From the NCBI RefSeq assembly GCF_026262505.1, contig NC_067207.1, positions 5,712,252-5,776,251 of the forward strand: a stretch of DNA of 64,000 nucleotides. Direction: 5' to 3'. Below, piece by piece: positions 43,338 through 54,208 of this stretch. The position numbers were made by a program, and so were the translations under genes. The notes under the pieces were generated by a model. The model had not been told where the DNA came from. It was given only the letters and a program-made list of their open reading frames with translations, and made no database searches. How positions within the stretch are numbered: position 1 is the first letter of the stretch; each line of letters starts with the position of its first letter. This DNA comes from Trichomonas vaginalis G3. Taxonomy: Eukaryota; Parabasalia; Trichomonadida; Trichomonadidae.

Positions 43338-45545
43338 ATGACGGGCAAAGTAATAACATTTAAACAGAATCAACCACCAGAATTCTCAACCCATCGCGTA
43401 TTTGAGAATAATGGTGCAATGTCACTCGATGAATTCATTAAAAAGCAATTAGATTCAACGATTATTGATATCCCTCCAGGAACTTACACTATTCAAGCTA
43501 GAATAACACAATCCATGCATTTAAGAGGCACAGAAGGTGTTATTTTTGTAGGGACTGGAAGAGATGACGTTATAGTTTCAACCTCAAAATATTTAATTGT
43601 TGAAAATATTCATTTTGATCAGAAAGGTGTTAATAAAGGCAGTGCAATTCGCATCAACAGTGGCTACACACGTGTTATTAACTGCGTTTTAGAAGGAAAC
43701 TCCACTTTATTAAATCCAATCATCCACAACAACGGTACTCTTGAATGTTATTCCAGCAAATTAATCGGATCGAACTTAGCATGCTTACTACTTGATCCAA
43801 AGAGTAGTGCATACTGCGAAAGGTGCTTTATTGGAAAATCAAATCAAAACGGCATCACGTGTAAGACTCAATCAAGCCTTTTCATCAACCAGACGAGAGT
43901 TACGAATAACCAAACCATGGGTATCCTTATTCAGGACTATTCCACAGGTATTATTTTGAATTCCATCATTTCCAACAATAAATTTACAGGTATACAAGCT
44001 AATATGAACGAACTCGTAATCATAAAGAACTCTAAAGTATCAGATAACAATACTTTCGGTCTAGAAATCAAGCAAGGAAATGTTATCGCAATTCAATCGA
44101 CAATTATCAATAATGATCGCGGAGCAGTCATTTGCGCTGTAAAGTCTACATTTAAGTCTCAACAATGCAAGTACGGAAACAGTCCTCAAGGCCAAATTGT
44201 TCATTTAAAGGAATCTACAGTTGAATTAGACCATGATGAGATCTTTGGAACAGCTGCTGCAGCAGGTATCGCAATCGACAACGTTTTTGGCTTCACAGGC
44301 TCGAATTTGAAGGTTCATGATGTCCAAGCTTCAGGAATTATAGCAATCGGCAAGAATAAGGTCAATTTATTCAATTCTGAGATAGAAAAGACCAAATACA
44401 ATGGTTTTGAGATGAAAGGTGGCGAAATGCAACTCAAAAATGTCAAATTCGCCCAAATTGGCAACATCGCTCTCAATTTCGCCGGAGCTCCAACAGGTGT
44501 TTTCGATGGATGCATATTTACGCACAATTGCAACGATTTACAGCTTGCTGGAGGAAATCTTCAGTTTATTAATTCGACATTTGAATATGCGACAAAAGCT
44601 TCGACACTTTTACAGAAAACAGCGAAAACTACATTTGAAAACTGCAATTTCAATGCGGTTTGCGAAGCTCTTGTTGCTATTTACGATCAAAATACAGAAT
44701 CTTCTTTCACAAACTGCGATTTCATAGCAGGAGGTGATGTTGCTGTTCATATTGCATCGAATGCAGCTGCTACATTTACTCATTGCCACGGATTATTTAG
44801 TCCTCGACCTGATATCACGCAATCGAGGAAGACTCCTGAAGGAAAAGGCTTCATGGTCGATCAGTCAGCAGCTACGTTCAATAATTGCGACATTTCTTCG
44901 TTCATGTCTGCGATTTATTTCGCAAATGGCGCAAAAGGCGACGTTGAGTACTGTACGATCTCAAATACATTGGCCGATGGACTTAAAGTACAAGATAACA
45001 ACACATATGTTAAGATTAGCAACACATCTTTCTCATCAATCAAGAAATATTCACTTTTTGCTAGTAAATACTCGAAAGTCGAATGCGATAAGTGCACATT
45101 CCGCGGTGGCCAGATCAATGTCGTATCAACAATGGATTCTAGTATTGAATTAAATGCATGCGAAATTACCGCCAGCGTTTCAGGCGAATCTACACTTGCA
45201 ACAAAAAGAGGAAGCCTTACATTCACAGATTGCGTCATTTCAGATGAATCTGTCCTTGGAATTAAGGCTATTGAAAATTCAAGCATAACTGCCATCAAAA
45301 CTAATATATTCCGATGCTCAATGCTCGGCATATTCCTTTCCCAGGGCAGTTCTTTGCTCGCTGAATTCTCTTCTTTCGATTCAAACGGAAATTACGGAAT
45401 TGCCATGCAGGATTCTTGCAAAGCAACAGTGAGAAACTGCGCATTTACTAACCACAATACAGCTGCCATTTTGAATTCGAATTCAGAGCTCGTAAACAGC
45501 GACAATCAGTTTGTTGACAACCCACAATCTATACAGGAAGCATAA
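43338..45545 (+). CDS. Right-handed parallel beta-helix repeat protein
   Basis: 735 residues without signal peptide or membrane span. From about residue 60 to the end, it is built of 22-24 residue coils with regular Asn and hydrophobic ladders (NNGTLECYSSKLIGSN, ISNNKFTGIQANMN, ISNTLADGLKVQDNNTYV), the pattern of right-handed parallel beta-helices (PbH1, Beta_helix). Roughly 25 coils. Similar cytosolic solenoids occur in FBXO11-like proteins; the bacterial relatives are often carbohydrate-active. No catalytic cluster of a lyase or hydrolase is evident, so a binding or scaffold role is as likely. Unknown substrate. Confidence 0.8.
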   Translation: MTGKVITFKQNQPPEFSTHRVFENNGAMSLDEFIKKQLDSTIIDIPPGTYTIQARITQSMHLRGTEGVIFVGTGRDDVIVSTSKYLIVENIHFDQKGVNKGSAIRINSGYTRVINCVLEGNSTLLNPIIHNNGTLECYSSKLIGSNLACLLLDPKSSAYCERCFIGKSNQNGITCKTQSSLFINQTRVTNNQTMGILIQDYSTGIILNSIISNNKFTGIQANMNELVIIKNSKVSDNNTFGLEIKQGNVIAIQSTIINNDRGAVICAVKSTFKSQQCKYGNSPQGQIVHLKESTVELDHDEIFGTAAAAGIAIDNVFGFTGSNLKVHDVQASGIIAIGKNKVNLFNSEIEKTKYNGFEMKGGEMQLKNVKFAQIGNIALNFAGAPTGVFDGCIFTHNCNDLQLAGGNLQFINSTFEYATKASTLLQKTAKTTFENCNFNAVCEALVAIYDQNTESSFTNCDFIAGGDVAVHIASNAAATFTHCHGLFSPRPDITQSRKTPEGKGFMVDQSAATFNNCDISSFMSAIYFANGAKGDVEYCTISNTLADGLKVQDNNTYVKISNTSFSSIKKYSLFASKYSKVECDKCTFRGGQINVVSTMDSSIELNACEITASVSGESTLATKRGSLTFTDCVISDESVLGIKAIENSSITAIKTNIFRCSMLGIFLSQGSSLLAEFSSFDSNGNYGIAMQDSCKATVRNCAFTNHNTAAILNSNSELVNSDNQFVDNPQSIQEA

Positions 45546-46097
45546 TAAAATTATTATTATAAGCGTAATTTTTACTAACATATCTTTTTTTCTGAAATGA
45601 GCTTTTATTAAAAAAATATCTCAAAAAAATTTCTTGATTTGGTAAGAAATTGTCATGAATTTGATTAATACTGATCAGAAAACATTTAATTCTTAGTTTA
45701 ACATGAACAAATTTAATACATAATATCCAAAATATCTAATATTAATATTAATGAACTCATGTACTGTGAAATTAAACTTTTTGGACACAAATAAGCTAAT
45801 GTCTTGTTTAAAATCTCTTATTACAGTATATGTTAATTAATTCTAAATATATTTCTTTGAGGGATTAAATTTTTCATAGCATATTAGAATACCATTCGTG
45901 TTTTATATATAAGTATCATCTAATAGCAGCTCGGTCTTAATAAATTACATTCCAAATATTTCCGGTGGTTATGTAACAGATTGTTTTCATGAAATATGAA
46001 ATTGATAGACTTCATCAACAATAAGAATACCGAGAAAATGAGATGAAACTCGATAGTTCAAAATGGCCGAAAAGACGTTTATCAAAATTCCTGGAAA
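45546..46097. other. AT-rich intergenic region
   Basis: No gene or element seen. A short frame opens at the ATG near 46062 but ends at once. Confidence 0.6.
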
Positions 46098-47138
46098 ATG
46101 AGGCCAATAATCACTGACCTCATGAATTTTGATAAAGAAATAGATATTTCAAAGCGTATTGAAGATGCACTCGTTTACACACACGGAAATACACTCGTTA
46201 TTACAAGTATTCAAAATGCTAATCGCGCTATGAGTGGTCTTCAACACTTCAAATACAGCCACTCCTCCAAAATAAAGAATTTCTGCGGCATATGCCTTGA
46301 TGGCACAATCCAAAATGAGGCTCTTCCAGAAAAAGATGAGCTTCAAGCTGGTATCCATCCAGAGACATGCATTTTATTCCAAGATGCATCAGGAAAATTT
46401 GGTGTTTATGACAATGGACACCTTTTCTGCTGCTCTGTTTTCAGTTACCCTAACATGAGCGATGTTGTTGCTTTTGCTGGCTCAATTTCTACACCAAACA
46501 AATTTGCTGTCCTTCATAAGTCAGCATTACACATTTGCAAACTCAAATTGAATGCTTACGAAGAAATTGGAAGTTATCCTGTCGCAGCATCAAATATTAT
46601 CGCTTTTGAAAATGGATATTTACTTCAGAAGAGCGACACGCTCGTCTACTTCGAAAACGGACAATTCAAGGACTACTTTAAGTCAACTTCGACTGTCTGC
46701 CCACAAATTACAGATTTCAAAGTTGACAATGGTCGTGTTGTCGTTGTTTCCGTATCAGGCGAGAAGTGCATCATGTCTATTATTGGATCCAAACCTATTG
46801 GCCTTCTCAAATGGCGTCATGGATTTTGGGATTTCCATGATGATTGGATTGTTGCACATTTAAAGGGCGATCTTCTTGCAATTATTAGCGCTGATAATCC
46901 AGATGTTAGACAAGTCGTAAATCTCGGCGAGTTTGGAGATAAGACAACTAATATTGTTTCTGGTGCTGATCGCTATGGCGAGAAGTATACAATTACACTC
47001 ATGAAGCGATCTGGCATCGCATTCATGAATGTTCCATATGCTATTTTGACTGGCCAAGCTGCTGTCGAAGGTGGACCGGAAAATGCTAAGGTTGCAAACT
47101 TCCGTTCTGGTGGAACAAAGGTTAAAGTTCCAAGATAA
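46098..47138 (+). CDS. Possible beta-propeller protein, unknown
   Basis: 346 residues, soluble, no signal peptide. Short beta-strand rich blocks recur about every 40-50 residues (TLVITSIQN, GKFGVYDNGHLFCCSVF, KFAVLHKSALHICKLK, GRVVVVSVSGEKCIMS, GDLLAIISADN), which fits a seven-bladed WD40-like propeller without canonical WD dipeptides. The C-terminus is basic (FRSGGTKVKVPR). No family recognised; such proteins often serve as trafficking or complex scaffolds. The stop runs into TAAATG. Confidence 0.7.
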   Translation: MRPIITDLMNFDKEIDISKRIEDALVYTHGNTLVITSIQNANRAMSGLQHFKYSHSSKIKNFCGICLDGTIQNEALPEKDELQAGIHPETCILFQDASGKFGVYDNGHLFCCSVFSYPNMSDVVAFAGSISTPNKFAVLHKSALHICKLKLNAYEEIGSYPVAASNIIAFENGYLLQKSDTLVYFENGQFKDYFKSTSTVCPQITDFKVDNGRVVVVSVSGEKCIMSIIGSKPIGLLKWRHGFWDFHDDWIVAHLKGDLLAIISADNPDVRQVVNLGEFGDKTTNIVSGADRYGEKYTITLMKRSGIAFMNVPYAILTGQAAVEGGPENAKVANFRSGGTKVKVPR

Positions 47139-47321
47139 ATGATATTTAATTTATTTAATAAAAAATTAGAATATTAAATATGTAAATCAGAGCAAATCAT
47201 TTTAATTACTAAAAAAACATTAATGATATAACCAAGTTAGTTAAAACATTATATTAAATTTAATTAAAAACCGATAGATAAATTTTTATTAATATAATTT
47301 ACAACAAAACATATAAATCAA

Positions 47322-48461
47322 TTAAAAATAATTAAAAGATAGGAAGGATCTTAGAGCATCTATGCCATTTGGACACATTTGTTTGGATGCGGATCCTTTC
47401 ATTAAGAACATTTCTCCACTTTGACTGTTTGCAAGTTCTGTAATAGAAGAATCAAGTGGATTGAAATATTTTCCAGCTCTAGATCTTAGTTTCGTTAGCA
47501 AATGCGATTCTTTATATCCCAAAGAACCAATAAAAACATCTGATTGAATTAATATATTGAAACAATCTTCAAAATGCTTATATTGATGAGTAAACGGTAA
47601 AAGTGATGGTGGAATAGGATAATTCTTTGGATTCCATAAATTGATGGAGAAATTCGAATATCCTTCTGATAATCGCTTAATATTATGCATGAATGAATGC
47701 TGATCTGGTTTAAACTGTAAGGCAATTCCAATTTGATATTGATCATCTGGAAAGGTCAAATTTTTCTGTTTGAATAAAATTCGTGATAAGAAATACGTGT
47801 AATGAGTTAACATGATAGGGGGAAGTCTAGAAAATATAAAAGGGTCAAGAACCAAATCATTAGGATCAAAATTCCCTTTAAGATAAATACTCTTTTCGTT
47901 TGATTTGATTATTTTTTCAAAATTACATCTGAGACTTGAACTTGATGAGAATTTTTGATAATTTCTAGGAAGACTCTTAGATTTCAAGATGGTTTTGAAT
48001 AGATATTTAGTTTTATCTGCAAAAACTAATTTTCTTTTCGTAATCAATGAAATGATGAATACTGATGATAAGGTTTGAACGAATGCTGTTGGAGATGATT
48101 TCGGAGAAATAAAAATGTATTTTGATGAATTTAACGATTGATTATACAAATCCTGAATTAGCTGTAATTCTTCACATGATACTTCTGATTCAAAATGATC
48201 ACACTGAATTATACCTCGAGTAGTAAAATTTGAAGTTGCATTTTTTGTTTTGTTGAGCGAATCTATGTGTGTTTGAGTTTGCGGTAGAGAATAATGATCA
48301 ATATTTTTCATTTTATGTTTGAAATATTCGTAGATAGATTTTGGAGCTTGTAAAAATGTTTCTGAAGGGTCAAAATTAGTATATTTTGATAACACTAGAG
48401 CTACTATTAAGAAAATTGCATTAATTGAAATAAAAGCGACTCCTTTTGGAATCGACTTCAA
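47322..48461 (-). CDS. Type II membrane protein, possible glycosyltransferase
   Basis: The frame begins at a TTG near 48461; no in-frame ATG precedes it before the upstream stop, and the first ATG inside (KMKNIDH, about residue 51) would remove the hydrophobic span at about 8-25. A type II signal anchor followed by a lumenal domain with several N-glycosylation sites suggests a Golgi enzyme. The motif SDVFIGSLGYKESHLLTKLR near residue 310 resembles the nucleotide-sugar-binding end of FUT8/NodZ-like fucosyltransferases. Family assignment is tentative, and the missing ATG may be another 1-base error. Divergent from the next gene with a spacer of under 100 bp. Confidence 0.6.
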   Translation of the reverse strand: MKSIPKGVAFISINAIFLIVALVLSKYTNFDPSETFLQAPKSIYEYFKHKMKNIDHYSLPQTQTHIDSLNKTKNATSNFTTRGIIQCDHFESEVSCEELQLIQDLYNQSLNSSKYIFISPKSSPTAFVQTLSSVFIISLITKRKLVFADKTKYLFKTILKSKSLPRNYQKFSSSSSLRCNFEKIIKSNEKSIYLKGNFDPNDLVLDPFIFSRLPPIMLTHYTYFLSRILFKQKNLTFPDDQYQIGIALQFKPDQHSFMHNIKRLSEGYSNFSINLWNPKNYPIPPSLLPFTHQYKHFEDCFNILIQSDVFIGSLGYKESHLLTKLRSRAGKYFNPLDSSITELANSQSGEMFLMKGSASKQMCPNGIDALRSFLSFNYF

Positions 48462-48558
48462 TTTGCTTTCAACAAAAATGAATTTATATCATATCAAATC
48501 CTCTTTTTAACATTAGTTATTCATTACCATCATATTAGAATACAAATCTAAACATTTC
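48462..48558. promoter_or_regulatory. Short divergent promoter region
   Basis: 97 bp separate the starts of two divergent genes, so both promoters must lie here. Contains TTCATGAATG at the right start. No further motif is clear. Confidence 0.4.
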
Positions 48559-49446
48559 ATGAATGACGTTATTATTCAATCAGGTTATGTGTATAATAAG
48601 GGCAATGAAGAAATCAACGTAACACTTTTGTGTGATGGAGTAGAAGTTAGGGTTGCACATATACCTCCAAAATCTGCAAGAAAATATCCACCTGGATATA
48701 ACAACGTGGAAATATCTGTAGTAGACAAATGCAATGTTAATGAAAACGAATTTAAACCATACTCAAATGACTTATGCGGCATAAATTTCAGTAAAGAGAT
48801 ACATAAATTGAATGTTGCAAAATTAAATTATACAATTAACGAAAAAACATATAGCATCGACATGAAACTAGAAATTAAACAATTTTTAATGTATGGTTAC
48901 TTCTCTTACGAAGATGTTCATAATACAATTCGAATTGAATACGATCAATCTAAAAAGACTTCATCAGCAACACTTTATACCAGTAAATTTAAAAAAATCT
49001 GCTTATCAGGAACAATTGAATCAACAAATCAAACTTCAAAAATAATTTTGCTTTCATCAGAGAATTTAGCTGTCCATAAGTTAGAAATAGACATCGACAA
49101 TGCAAATGATCAAACGCCTAATATTAATCAAAAATTATCAGGAAAATACATTGGATATTCTATTTTCGGATTAGGATACACACAAACAGATTTCGAGCTT
49201 CAATCTTATGAAAATTCATTAATACATTCATTTGGAATATTTAGATTAAGACAAACAGAAGGTTTTGGATATTTCAATCAAGAAGAAAATATTTTCATGC
49301 TAGTTTTCACAACTTCATGTCCATACACAATTCTTGTTGGAAAATTAGAAGATTACAATGAAGAAGATCAACAGAATATCGTTATTGAAGGAGAAGCGTA
49401 TTTTGATCAAAGAGCTAACACATTTACCATTATGAAAGCAGACTAA
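48559..49446 (+). CDS. 295-aa protein of unknown function
   Basis: Soluble, beta-rich, no signal peptide. Residues about 80-230 have alternating polar/hydrophobic strands (TYSIDMKLEIKQFLMYGYFSYEDV), and a second half with similar rhythm (KYIGYSIFGLGYTQTDFELQSY), perhaps two related beta-sandwich domains. I recognise no family or catalytic motif. Stop followed by TAATAAA. Confidence 0.65.
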   Translation: MNDVIIQSGYVYNKGNEEINVTLLCDGVEVRVAHIPPKSARKYPPGYNNVEISVVDKCNVNENEFKPYSNDLCGINFSKEIHKLNVAKLNYTINEKTYSIDMKLEIKQFLMYGYFSYEDVHNTIRIEYDQSKKTSSATLYTSKFKKICLSGTIESTNQTSKIILLSSENLAVHKLEIDIDNANDQTPNINQKLSGKYIGYSIFGLGYTQTDFELQSYENSLIHSFGIFRLRQTEGFGYFNQEENIFMLVFTTSCPYTILVGKLEDYNEEDQQNIVIEGEAYFDQRANTFTIMKAD

Positions 49447-50158
49447 TAAATTCATTATACGAGAGCCTTGAAATTTCGTGAGATTATTTGTATATTTTTG
49501 ATTCAAGGCTAAATTATAATTTCCTCATTTGATAATGCTTTGTTTGTTATAAAAATAAATGTTTAAACAATCTAAGATCTGAATGACTGCTCGTTGTTAT
49601 GAAATACCATAAATTGCTTCAAAATTGAATAATAGCTTAGGTATGAAGTTATTTTTTATGGTTTAGAAAATATGTTTTATAGGAATCCTTCAACACCATG
49701 AATAAAATGACGATTTTTTCTAAAATATAGGAATGGAAAGTAAGTAGATAATTTTGGCATTGTATAACTCACAATAAGTAATGCATTATTGATTCATATG
49801 ACATCATTAAAATCCTAATCTCAATAGTTTAAGTTTAATCTATATAAAATATTTTCTCTCAGAATAATATTTCCATATGAAGAGAGTTAATTCACTCAAT
49901 GAGATTTGAACTGTTGAAAGTTCATTTTAGAACTTAATATAACGTAATTCGTAAATAGCTAATAACATTTTTTGTTTGTTTTAATTAATCAGGATTATGC
50001 ACCTAGCATATAATACTTTGGTGTAATATTGGCTATATGTTGTGATTTCAATTAAAAAAAATTACGTATAGACTCAGTGCAAAAAGTTTAATTATATATC
50101 GTCAAATATATCAAAAAGAGTAAGAAGTGGAAAAAAGAGAGGCATCAGTGTGGGGTCA
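49447..50158. other. AT-rich 3' spacer
   Basis: Lies between the 295-aa gene and the convergent ankyrin gene. Nothing further seen. Confidence 0.6.
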
Positions 50159-52264
50159 TTAGTTTTTTGCCCCATGTGATTTGAGGAGTTGGGCTGTTTC
50201 TTTACTATTAAAATATGCTGCTTCATGAAGAGCGGTTTTTCCATATTTATTTTTTGCATTGATATTAACACCATGTGAAATAAGAAGTTCCGCCGTTTCT
50301 TTTCTATTTTTCATTGCTGCATTAAAAAGGGGTGTTTCTCCATCATTATCTTTTTCATTGACATTTGCACCATGAAAAATAAGAAGTTCGGCTGTTTCTT
50401 TACTATTAAAATATGCTGCACTATGAAGAACAGTTATTCCATCATCATTTTTTTCATTGACATTTGCACCATGTGAAATAAGAAGTTCAACTGTTTCTTT
50501 ATGATCATTTTCTACTGCAATATGAAGAGCGGTCTTTCCATAAATATCTTTTTCATTGATATTTGCCCCATGTGAAATAAGAAGTTCAACTGTTTCTTTA
50601 TGATCATTTTCTACTGCAATATGAAGAGCGGTCTTTCCATAAATATCTTTTTCATTGATATTTGCACCATGTGAAATAAGAAGTTCAGTTGTTTCTTTGC
50701 TATTACCAAATGCTGCACTATGAAGAACAGTTCTTCCATCATTATTTTTTGCATTGATATTTGCACCATGTGAAATAAGAAGTTCGGCTGTTTCTTTACT
50801 ATTAAAATATGCTGCACTATGAAGAACAGTTATTCCATCATTATTTTTTTCATTGACATTTGCACCATGTAAAATAAGAAGTTCAACTGTTTCTTTATGA
50901 TCATTTTCTACTGCAATATGAAGAGCGGTCTTTCCATCATTATCTTTTTCATTGATATTTGCACCATGTGAAATAAGAAGTTCGGCTGTTTCTTTACTAT
51001 TAAAATATACTGCACTATGAAGAACAGTTCTTCCATCATTATCTTTTTCATTGATATTTGCACCATGAAAAATAAGAAGTTCGGCTGTTTCTTTACTATT
51101 AAAATATGCTGCACTATGAAGAACAGTTATTCCATCATCATTTTTTTCATTGACATTTGCACCATGTGAAATAAGAAGTTCAACTGTTTCTTTATGATCA
51201 TTTTCTACTGCAATATGAAGAGCGGTCTTTCCATTATTATCTTTTTCATTGATATTTGCACCATGTGAAATAAGAAGTTCGGCTGTTTCTTTACTATTAT
51301 ACCATGCTGCAATATGAAGAGCAGTATCTCCATCATTATCTTTTTCATTGATATTTGCACCATTTGAAAGGAAATATTCACAAACAGATGGAATGTTGAA
51401 AATCACAGATTTAAAAAAGCATTTGTTAATATCATTTGTTTGATCGAAATAAACTAAAAAGGATTCAAGATTATTATACAATCCGCAATCAGATAAATCG
51501 ATCTCTATTTTGAATTCATTCATCAAGAATGTAACAAAATCAATTTGGTGCGAAATAATTGCGTATATCATGCAATCTTCATCTGGTGTTTGATTTTTCA
51601 AACATTCACTCATGATCTCTTGATTTCCACCTAAAAATGAAAATTGAAGACATATTTCAGTTATTTCTGAGCTGAATTTCGTTCTTAAGAACTTGAAACA
51701 ATCAACTGCTCCATGGTAACAACATAATTCAAGTAATGAATATCCTTCTTCAGAATATGGATATAAACTACTTTCAAGTTTTTGATCTTCATCAAATTCT
51801 TCTCTTTCAGTGAATTGGATGAATGCTTTTAGGTCATTATTCATAATTGCTCTGTAAACTGTATTTTCTGTATGAATATCCAGATTTTCTGGGTTAATTT
51901 TTTTGAAATCATCAAATTTATCTAATATAATTCCATATTCCTTATAAAACAGGAAGTCTGATATAAATTTAACCACGTTGGTCTCTGCGACATGATAATC
52001 ATCAGATATAAGTTTGGCAAGAGTTAAATATGACTTTGTATAGCGATTATTATACAGAATGATATTTAAAATATCTTCCATAATCCTTTTTGGTGGGTAT
52101 TTCTTTGAATCAATCAATTCTGTTTTGATCAGTTTGTAAATTGAGTTTAAATCTTCTTCATTTTCCGTTTTCAGCTGATACAATGCATTATATATATCGA
52201 TGTCGTATTTAAAGATACTTCGCACCTCACTGTATTTATTTGAGTCAACGTTTTGTTCCGACAT
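50159..52264 (-). CDS. Ankyrin repeat protein with DUF3447-like N-terminus
   Basis: 701 residues. The first 290 form the helical, Tyr/Asn-rich region typical of the large trichomonad ankyrin family (DUF3447-like, including YSLLELCCYHGAVDCFKFL). Twelve 33-residue ankyrin repeats follow to the end, each with a DGxTxLH turn and SHGANINEK. The repeats are almost identical in DNA, with a 3-repeat (297-bp) super-unit, so they spread recently. Ankyrin stacks bind partner proteins; the partner is unknown. No signal peptide or membrane span. Confidence 0.9.
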   Translation of the reverse strand: MSEQNVDSNKYSEVRSIFKYDIDIYNALYQLKTENEEDLNSIYKLIKTELIDSKKYPPKRIMEDILNIILYNNRYTKSYLTLAKLISDDYHVAETNVVKFISDFLFYKEYGIILDKFDDFKKINPENLDIHTENTVYRAIMNNDLKAFIQFTEREEFDEDQKLESSLYPYSEEGYSLLELCCYHGAVDCFKFLRTKFSSEITEICLQFSFLGGNQEIMSECLKNQTPDEDCMIYAIISHQIDFVTFLMNEFKIEIDLSDCGLYNNLESFLVYFDQTNDINKCFFKSVIFNIPSVCEYFLSNGANINEKDNDGDTALHIAAWYNSKETAELLISHGANINEKDNNGKTALHIAVENDHKETVELLISHGANVNEKNDDGITVLHSAAYFNSKETAELLIFHGANINEKDNDGRTVLHSAVYFNSKETAELLISHGANINEKDNDGKTALHIAVENDHKETVELLILHGANVNEKNNDGITVLHSAAYFNSKETAELLISHGANINAKNNDGRTVLHSAAFGNSKETTELLISHGANINEKDIYGKTALHIAVENDHKETVELLISHGANINEKDIYGKTALHIAVENDHKETVELLISHGANVNEKNDDGITVLHSAAYFNSKETAELLIFHGANVNEKDNDGETPLFNAAMKNRKETAELLISHGVNINAKNKYGKTALHEAAYFNSKETAQLLKSHGAKN
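50420..51340. repeat. 99-bp and 297-bp repeats in the ankyrin gene
   Basis: Each 99-bp unit encodes one ankyrin repeat. ATGAAGAGCGGTCTTTCCAT recurs at about 50524, 50623, 50920 and 51217; the last three are spaced by exactly 297, three ankyrin units. This marks duplication of three-repeat blocks. Confidence 0.85.
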
Positions 52265-53632
52265 TAAAAAATTTAAAAGTCATATATATGCATTTTACCA
52301 GTTAGAATATCTTTAAAATTTATTTAGAGAAAAATTCTATGTTAAACATATGGGATAAAAAAATGAATACAAAGATTTCGGAAGTAATTTATGAATTTTG
52401 TTCTAGTTCATAGATATGAATTAAAACCTCCTGCAGATATAATATCGATGATATTAAAGTCCAAGTCGTAAGGTCTAATATACCAGAAATTACCAGAAAT
52501 TCTTCAATTTTCAGAACGAAAATTTGACGAAAGAGTTCAAAAATCCAGCTTCAATCCGATATATTTTAAATGATCCATCACATCATTACCACTACCTTTA
52601 TCTCCATTATATGACATTCCCCAATTAGCACCGAAATGGGGAATTACCCATCATTCGTGTTGCCCCCATGTTGCTGCAAAAAATAAAACCCGACAAGTCT
52701 GTTATGATTAAGTTGAAAATTGTTATTGCATAAAAGGGTTTAAATCTATGAAATCAGGGATTATAAATTATAAATATAGTTCAAAAAATAAAGAGAATTT
52801 AAAATTTCGTAACTACCCTCCATTTCCAGGAATTACCGTTTAAGGTTATTTTCAGACTAAATTAATTTCGTTTCTAGCCTTAATGAAGTAATATTTACAA
52901 AAAATAATAAGAAAACTTTAATTCTGATATTGTAGTAATACACATATATCAATTTGGTAGCATTTGGTGGGGGTAACGGATGCAAAATAGGATAATTTGA
53001 AATGCAAATATCTCGATGTATATGGCAACCTGAGAATTCAAATTATAACAGTTTAATAGAGACGCCTTATAGAACATTTTCATATCAGTGTTTCGGAAAA
53101 ATAAAATGTTACCTTGAATATGATACAATTGAATGAACGTATCCTAACCAAATATATATATGTTGCGTTTTATTGGATGGTCTACCTTTTATATATGTTC
53201 ACTTTTATATACTCGAAGATATCTTATAAAATAGAAATTTTGAACTTACACTCAAACAAGAGTTAAATTTGATATTTTTTCATCTACTTGACCTTTGCTT
53301 GTGTTGTTTCAACCTAAGATAAGCTTTATCGAATGAAATCAAAATTAAAAATTAAATATTGAGAAATTCTAGAGAGAGAGAGAGATTCATGATAAACACA
53401 TTTTAGTTGGAGCACTTCATTGGAACAAAAAAATTTTATAAGTCTGGTTCAGAATTTCATAGAACCATAAAGTAAAGGTTTAAATGCCTTTTTTAATAAC
53501 AAGTAGAATAAACTTTAAACAGCACATTCACATTATATATTCATGGGTGACAGAAAAAGATCAACCATATAAAATCGATCACTCAAATTGAATTAAAAGT
53601 GCCATTATACAAATGCTTTTTTATATGATTGA
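52265..53632. other. AT-rich gene-free region, 1.4 kb
   Basis: Upstream of the ankyrin gene and of the F5/8C fragment. Contains an ATTCCCC / GGGGAAT inverted pair near 52617-52646 and a (GA)n microsatellite near 53371. No gene or complete element found. Confidence 0.5.
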
Positions 53633-54208
53633 ATAAGTCGGAAATATGCATATATCAAAAGTAATACCGATTATAGCGGTATACTTCACAACTATAGAAA
53701 TATCTATACATTAACTCCCAGCACCACAAATTTTGGGTATTCAAGAATTGAATTTATTACTGATGGTGTTGTCAATAACAGTGACTGGTGCTCATATAGC
53801 ACCGAAAATTCTTATCTTGAAATAATATTTAATAGTAAATACTATATAAATTTATATAGTTACACTTATGTTATTAGAGGAAGTTTTAGTAATGATTTAA
53901 CGAGACCACAAGGTTGGATTGTTCAAGTATATAATGACACATCATGGATAACAATTGATACACGATCGAGCCAAAATTTTGTTTCATCAATTTATAGAAA
54001 TTATGATGTTGCTAGCACTAAGATGTCATTTAACAAGTTAAAGTTCACAATGCAAGGCATGAGCACTTCTAGCACGTATCATTTCTGTTTAGTTGAATTT
54101 GATATTTTTGGAATAGTTGAATACGAAGACTATTATTGCAAAACATTAATATGCAGAACAGATATTAACTATCTGATTTACCTAACTCAATTAGGTTTCT
54201 TTTCATAA
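53633..54208 (+). pseudogene. F5/8C (discoidin)-type domain gene fragment
   Basis: An open frame of about 190 codons without a start codon in its first two thirds; the first ATG is at 54023. The residues RIEFITDGVVNNSDWCSY, LEIIFNS, RPQGWIVQVYND and WITIDTR give the usual jellyroll core of F5/8 type C proteins, a family common among trichomonads that binds sugars or lipids. The C-terminal tail is unrelated. The gene has probably lost its 5' end, or starts in another frame through an unresolved length error. Confidence 0.65.

Noticed and set aside
50611-51114. Alternative frames in the ankyrin gene
   Set aside because: Shadow frames created by the 99-bp repeats of the real gene.
52617-53000. 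Possible transposon around the ATTCCCC/GGGGAAT pair
   Set aside because: The inverted pair is a 7-bp local hairpin; no matching ends or target duplication were found.
53370-53386. (GA)n tract as a regulatory element
   Set aside because: Short simple repeat with no gene start nearby.
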